64,000 nt of DNA from an uncultured Acidobacteriia bacterium (GTDB taxonomy: Bacteria > Acidobacteriota > Terriglobia > Bryobacterales > Bryobacteraceae): contig CAIVPR010000129.1 of the NCBI GenBank assembly GCA_903907865.1, positions 1 to 64,000 on the forward strand, read 5' to 3'. Of the stretch, positions 60,353 through 64,000 are shown piece by piece. The translations under genes were made by a program, and so were the position numbers. Numbering within the stretch: the first letter of the stretch is position 1; each line of letters starts with the position of its first letter. The notes below the pieces were generated by a model, which did not search any database, had not been told where the DNA came from, and was given only the letters and a program-made list of their open reading frames with translations.

Positions 60353-60856
60353 TTAGCGGGCCAGCAGGCGCCGCCGAATCGCGGACGCCACTACCGCACC
60401 GCCAAACAGAGCCCATGAAGCGGGCTCCGGGGTGCCCGAACTTGAATTCGAGGTAGACCAAGTACCGGCATTGCCGACGTCAGCGCAGCCGAGGCTGCAG
60501 AGAGCCCAAGGTCCTGAGGACGAGGAGTCGAATTCCCAGGCAGCGCCCGAAGCGGTGCGGCCACTCAGAAAGATCTCCAGGTACCCGGAAGTAAAGCTCA
60601 CGGGAATGTTCACGGTGTTAAACAGACTGAAGCCATGGTCCAAGGTCAACGCGGAAACCAGATTCGTGCCATTGTAGACGAAATCCACAATGTTCGAAGT
60701 CGTCAGCGTGGTTCCGAAGACATAGGCTCCAGACAAGTCGAGCTTGGCGGTTGCGGTGCCGGAACAATCGTCGCAGGTTCCGGTGAAATAGAGGGAGCCG
60801 GCGAAAGCCGGCGCGGCGAAGCCGAGCAGTGCGAGGGCGAAGGAAAGTCGTTTCAG
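60353..60856 (-). CDS. PEP-CTERM protein, copy 1 (apparent CTG start)
   Basis: A 167-residue exported protein ending in a PEP-CTERM sorting signal (TPEPASWALFGGAVVASAIRRRLLA, in two parts: TPEPASWALFGG, then a hydrophobic stretch and RRR). The N-terminus is a good signal peptide, KRLSFALALLGFAAPAFAGS, but no ATG, GTG or TTG precedes it in frame; the codon before AAA CGA is CTG at 60856, with AAAGGA 10 bases upstream. Mature part starts YFTGTCDDCSGTA. The exosortase is elsewhere. Confidence 0.75.
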   Translation of the reverse strand: MKRLSFALALLGFAAPAFAGSLYFTGTCDDCSGTATAKLDLSGAYVFGTTLTTSNIVDFVYNGTNLVSALTLDHGFSLFNTVNIPVSFTSGYLEIFLSGRTASGAAWEFDSSSSGPWALCSLGCADVGNAGTWSTSNSSSGTPEPASWALFGGAVVASAIRRRLLAR

Positions 60857-61153
60857 GGGTATGTGTCCTTTCGGTGTAGTCGACAGTAGTGCTGAGACCG
60901 CGTCACAGCATCCCGATAGGATATCAGAGCACCAATAGGCCCCGCAACCCGTGTCATCGCCTTGTAACGGAGTTTTTATGGTCGGACGGACTTGCCTCGT
61001 CGATCAATCACGGCGTCACTTGAGGTGTCAAGCAATACTACCAGCATGGCCTAAGGCCCGCCGAGTGCGACCACCATGAGAATCCGCATGCCGCCATCGT
61101 ATCAGGAAGGACCCGGCCCCCAGGCAAGTCGCAGCCCGGAAGGAGTCACTGGA

Positions 61154-61660
61154 TTAGCGGGCCAGCAGACGCCGCCGAATCGCGGACGCCGCCACCGCAC
61201 CGCCAAACAGGGCCAAAGAAGCGGGCTCAGGTGTGGCTGCATTTGAATTCGAGGTAGACCAAGTACCGGAAGTGCCCATGTCACTGCAGCCATTGGAGCA
61301 GAGAGCCCAAGCTCCGCCGGTGGTGCTGAAGAATTGCCATTCGGCGGTGCTTGAAGAGTTTAGGCCATCGAGATCGATATTCAGGGCCCCGGAAGTAAAG
61401 CTGACGGGAATCGATTGGGTGCCAAGCAGAGTGAACCCATGGGTCAAGGTTAACGCGGGAACCAAATTCGAGCCATTGTAGACGAAATCCACAATGTCCG
61501 CAGCCGTCATCCTGGTACCGAAGACATAGGCATCGGACAAGTGGAGCGTGGCGGTTGCGGTGCCGGAACAATCGGTGCAGGTTCCGGTGAAATTGATGGA
61601 GCCGGCGAAAGCCGGCGCTGCGAAGCTGAGAAGCGCGAGGGCGAAGGAAAGTCGTTTCAG
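61154..61660 (-). CDS. PEP-CTERM protein, copy 2 (apparent CTG start)
   Basis: A 168-residue paralogue of the preceding gene product, with TPEPASLALFGG, a hydrophobic stretch and RRRLLAR at the end, and the KRLSFALALL signal peptide at the start. The same CTG AAA CGA CTT TCC opening and AAAGGA motif occur, again without a canonical start codon in frame. The middle (IDLDGLNSSSTAEWQFFSTT) has diverged from copy 1, which suggests the duplication is not very recent. Confidence 0.75.
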   Translation of the reverse strand: MKRLSFALALLSFAAPAFAGSINFTGTCTDCSGTATATLHLSDAYVFGTRMTAADIVDFVYNGSNLVPALTLTHGFTLLGTQSIPVSFTSGALNIDLDGLNSSSTAEWQFFSTTGGAWALCSNGCSDMGTSGTWSTSNSNAATPEPASLALFGGAVAASAIRRRLLAR

Positions 61661-61833
61661 GGGGAGTTGGGTCCTTTCGAAGTAGTTGACAGTCGGGCTG
61701 AGACCACGTCACAGCTTCCTGATAGGATATCAGAGCACCAATAGGCCCGGCAACCACTGTCATCGCCTTGTGACGGTATATTTTCTAGTTGGACGGACTT
61801 GCCCGGTGGTCCGATCACGGCGACACTTGAGGT

Positions 61834-63426
61834 GTGCAACCCAACGTCCAACTCCTCTGCGACGCGGTCTCGGCCAACGATGCTCCCCGGGTCCGGGCCA
61901 TTCTGACCGCCCGCCCCGAGCTGATTGGTTTCGATTTGTCGGGCGGCGACGAACGCCGGGCGCTGCATTTCTCCGTCCTGAACCGCGTCCCTGAAATGGT
62001 GGCGCTGCTGATGGAGCACGGCGCGGACGCGCGGCACGGCGTGTATCCCTACCGGCGGCTGACGACCCCACGGGCGCTGGCGCTCGACAGGCGCTACACC
62101 GAACTTGTCGCCATCATCGACGACGCCGAATCGAAACGGCCCCCGGACTCCGCGGCGGGAGCGCCCGGATTGTCGCCCCTGCACCAAGCGGCGCGCGACC
62201 ACGACCTTCCCGCGCTTGCCCGACTCCTCAAAGCCGGTGCCGACGCCAACGCCCCGACCGCCAACCAGTGGACGCCCCTCGACTTCGCCGCGGGCTTCGG
62301 CGGAACGAGCCTCTCCGACACCACAGCGTTCCAAGCAGCTGCCGGTCTTCTCCGCCAGTCCGGCGCGCACCTGACACCCCGTTCCGCCGCAGCACTCGGC
62401 GAAACCGGCTGGCTCCGCCAACGCCACGCCGATGGATCATTGGAAAACCCCGTAGACTGCGACGGCGGCATGCTCTCGCTGGCCGTCAAATACAACCAGC
62501 CGGAGGTCCTGCGGCTCCTGCTGGATCTCGGCTTCGACCCCGACGAGCGCTTCCGCCTCCCCGGCTTGGAAGAGGATGTCTATTCCCAGGCCATGCCCCT
62601 CTACTGGGCCGCCGATTCCGGCCAACATGCAATGGCTGAGCTCCTACTCGCGCACGGGGCCGACCCCAACGGCCACGTCTACTGCAGCGGCACCCCGACC
62701 CACGCGGCCGTGAGCCGCCGCGACCGCGCGACGGTCGATCTTCTGACCCGGCATGGAGGTGTCGTGTTGGCCGAGTCGCCGGGATATTCCCGGTCGCCCG
62801 GCTTGGCCCGCGCACTGGTGGCATTGGACGAGGCCGGACAATTGCCGGTAGCCTCGCTGAATCCCGGCCGGACGTTCGGCGAAGACCTGTTGCAGGGCGG
62901 CAGCAGCGGCGGCGACCCCGAGATCGTACGCATGGCCTTGGAGCGAGTTACGTGGGGGCGCTCCGACCCGCGCTGGCATGGACAGCTTTGGAACGTGCGC
63001 TGCTTCTGGAACCACATCCCGTGGGTCCGCCATGCCAATCCGGCCTTCGACCGCAACGCGTATCTGGAGTGCTACAAGTGGATCCTCGCGCGCGCCGACG
63101 CCAGCGTGAGTGGAACATTCGGCAGAACCATCCTGCACGACATCGCGGCCATGGGCGACTGGGTCAACGACGAGGAAGTGACGGAATTCGCCTCCGCCGC
63201 GCTGGACGCTGGGGCCAATCCGCACCTACGCGACGAGTTCCTGGGCAGCACGGCGCTGGGTTGGGCCTGCCAGCATGGACGGGTCGGAATGGCACGGTTG
63301 CTGCTGTCGCGAGGAGTCGATGCGGCGGAGCCCGACGCCGAGACATGGGCGACGCCCGTCGCGCGGGCGCAGAAGTCGGGCAGCCCGGAGATCCTTGCGC
63401 TTCTCCGCAGCGTGGGTATATACTGA
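61834..63426 (+). CDS. Ankyrin-repeat protein
   Basis: A 530-residue protein with ankyrin repeats throughout: RRALHFSVLNRVPEMVALLM, GLSPLHQAARDHDLPALARL, MLSLAVKYNQPEVLRLLLDL, HAMAELLLAHGADPN, GSTALGWACQHGRVGMARLL. It has no signal peptide, so is probably cytoplasmic. Start is GTG 61834; its ribosome-binding site is poor and the true start could be later. The upstream flank is the end of the tandem duplication. Ankyrin proteins bind other proteins; partner unknown. Confidence 0.85.
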   Translation: MQPNVQLLCDAVSANDAPRVRAILTARPELIGFDLSGGDERRALHFSVLNRVPEMVALLMEHGADARHGVYPYRRLTTPRALALDRRYTELVAIIDDAESKRPPDSAAGAPGLSPLHQAARDHDLPALARLLKAGADANAPTANQWTPLDFAAGFGGTSLSDTTAFQAAAGLLRQSGAHLTPRSAAALGETGWLRQRHADGSLENPVDCDGGMLSLAVKYNQPEVLRLLLDLGFDPDERFRLPGLEEDVYSQAMPLYWAADSGQHAMAELLLAHGADPNGHVYCSGTPTHAAVSRRDRATVDLLTRHGGVVLAESPGYSRSPGLARALVALDEAGQLPVASLNPGRTFGEDLLQGGSSGGDPEIVRMALERVTWGRSDPRWHGQLWNVRCFWNHIPWVRHANPAFDRNAYLECYKWILARADASVSGTFGRTILHDIAAMGDWVNDEEVTEFASAALDAGANPHLRDEFLGSTALGWACQHGRVGMARLLLSRGVDAAEPDAETWATPVARAQKSGSPEILALLRSVGIY

Positions 63427-63439
63427 AACAGAACAGGAC

Positions 63440-63514
63440 GCGGGAGTAATTCAGCGGTAGAATGTCAGCTTCCCAAGCTGAACGTCGCCGGTTCGATCCC
63501 GGTCTCCCGCTCCA
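63440..63514 (+). tRNA. tRNA-Gly (anticodon CCC)
   Basis: Acceptor GCGGGAG (63440-63446) pairs with CTCCCGC (63504-63510), followed by T and a genomically encoded CCA. D arm contains TCAGCGGTAGA; anticodon arm TCAGC-TTCCCAA-GCTGA gives CCC; T arm GCCGGTTCGATCCCGGT. The cloverleaf is complete. Confidence 0.95.
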
Positions 63515-63568
63515 TGTTTTCAACAGCTTGGGCGAATCCAGCAACTTCGTCCACTCCAGGCCACTCCG

Positions 63569-63706
63569 TTAAGCCGCGAAGACGCTGTTTTCGAGCGTTT
63601 TGGCTGCTTCCGCCTTCTTGTTGAGAGCGGTCTTTGTATAGACATCCAACGCGGTGCCGATTCCGTGCCCGCGCTGGTCGGCGGAAACCTTCGGATCGAT
63701 TCGACG
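63569..63706 (-). pseudogene. C-terminal remnant of a tyrosine recombinase (integrase)
   Basis: The reading DPKVSADQRGHGIGTALDVY then TKTALNKKAEAAKTLE is the C-terminal block of phage-type integrases, which contains the catalytic His-x-x-x-Gly-like GHG and the Tyr nucleophile in DVYTKT. The rest of the enzyme is gone. It ends 55 bases from the tRNA-Gly 3' end, where such elements integrate. Confidence 0.7.
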
Positions 63707-63738
63707 GCTCGGGCTACCGGATGCACACCCGGTGCCGT

Positions 63739-63992
63739 TCATGAGCAGATAACCCGGAGCATCTGGTCCCCCAAAACACCAAAGCTGGTCCCGCCGTTTA
63801 GCTTCAGGGCCAGGCGGTTGGCTTCCTGGCGGACTGACATGGCAAACTTTCATCGGCCGCCCTCATGGCGCGGTCGTGGCTTTCGATCAGTCTGCGGTAG
63901 ACTGGAAGGGTGGCGGACATTTCGCCCGGCAGGTGAGTTGTTTCCTGCGCTTCGAGAGCTTCACCAAATCCGAATCCAAGTTGCTGGGCCAT
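63739..63992 (-). pseudogene. Broken element-associated gene
   Basis: MAQQLGFGFGEALEAQ, then LPVYRRLIESHDRAMRAADE in one frame, and after a frameshift near 63845 RQEANRLALKLNGG to a stop at 63739. The LKLNGG block is typical of a short protein found near integrases. The gene may begin beyond the window edge. Confidence 0.55.
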
Positions 63993-64000
63993 CGAGATGG

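Larger units (their letters stand above)
60258..61840. repeat. Tandem duplication of about 800 bp carrying the PEP-CTERM genes
   Basis: Unit 1 (about 60258-61040) and unit 2 (about 61055-61840) align with an offset of about 800 bases. Both contain the 5' end of the small cytochrome gene (AGAATCCGCATGCCGCCATC at 60280 and 61079), a PEP-CTERM gene, ATATCAGAGCACCAATAGGC (60921 and 61727), and the sequence before the ankyrin gene (CACTTGAGGTGT). Confidence 0.85.

Overview
The window looks like a chromosomal piece of an acidobacterium of the Solibacter/Bryobacter type (order Bryobacterales). The evidence is the high GC content, very large TonB receptors with an N-terminal carboxypeptidase-regulatory-like domain, a GH16 enzyme ending in the Solibacter-type TIGR03437 domain, PEP-CTERM proteins, DUF6152 proteins, and families of short palindromic intergenic repeats. 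Lineage is an inference from gene families; no rRNA is present.

Layout. 0.15-3.5 kb: TonB receptor 1. 3.6-11.1 kb: a stress/envelope block, with a YflT-like protein on the + strand, then a minus-strand run (BON protein, membrane protein, secreted protein, cytochrome c, AI-2E-type permease, P1B ATPase), and a DUF3011/glycine-zipper protein. 11.2-38.2 kb: a sulfur-centred region. Operon A (17.9 to 11.2 kb, minus) is monohaem cytochrome, TlpA-like thioredoxin, secreted PDLSG-type protein, family 2A encapsulin shell, cysteine desulfurase cargo with a long disordered N-terminus, DUF6152. Operon B (24.8 to 18.3 kb, minus) is TonB receptor 2, a rhodanese-like protein without its catalytic cysteine, DUF6152, two PDLSG proteins, and a GlcG/HbpS haem-binding protein. 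Operon C (28.7 to 25.8 kb, minus) is paralogues of the cytochrome and TlpA genes. Divergent operon D (29.1-31.9 kb, plus) is a sulfate-binding protein translationally coupled to a SulP permease, followed by a broken TlpA gene. Then come serine acetyltransferase and an ssuA-D-C-B sulfonate operon, and a secreted cyanophycinase.

38.2-50.6 kb: an accessory stretch with a frameshifted RepA/AAA_25-like ATPase, a PIN nuclease pair, a phage-type HGGxSTG gene pair, a PD-(D/E)XK-like protein, GC-alternating palindromes and a 1 kb field of palindromic repeats. It ends with another PDLSG/DUF6152 pair and a C-terminal TlpA fragment that complements the broken TlpA gene at 32 kb. 50.9-63.4 kb: GH16 hydrolase, large Ser/Thr kinase, higBA, MmcQ/YjbR plus S9 peptidase, a small cytochrome, two tandemly duplicated PEP-CTERM genes apparently starting at CTG, and an ankyrin protein. 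63.4-64 kb: tRNA-Gly(CCC) followed by an integrase remnant.

How it fits together (inference): sulfate and sulfonates are imported (SulP, Ssu), serine is acetylated toward cysteine (CysE), and cysteine sulfur is released by the desulfurase inside a protein shell, as in known family 2A encapsulin sulfur-storage compartments. What appears new is that the shell and cargo genes are embedded in, and translationally coupled to, genes for exported redox and envelope proteins. Neighbouring transcripts share a recurring GTCTAC/GTAGAC element that may define one regulon.
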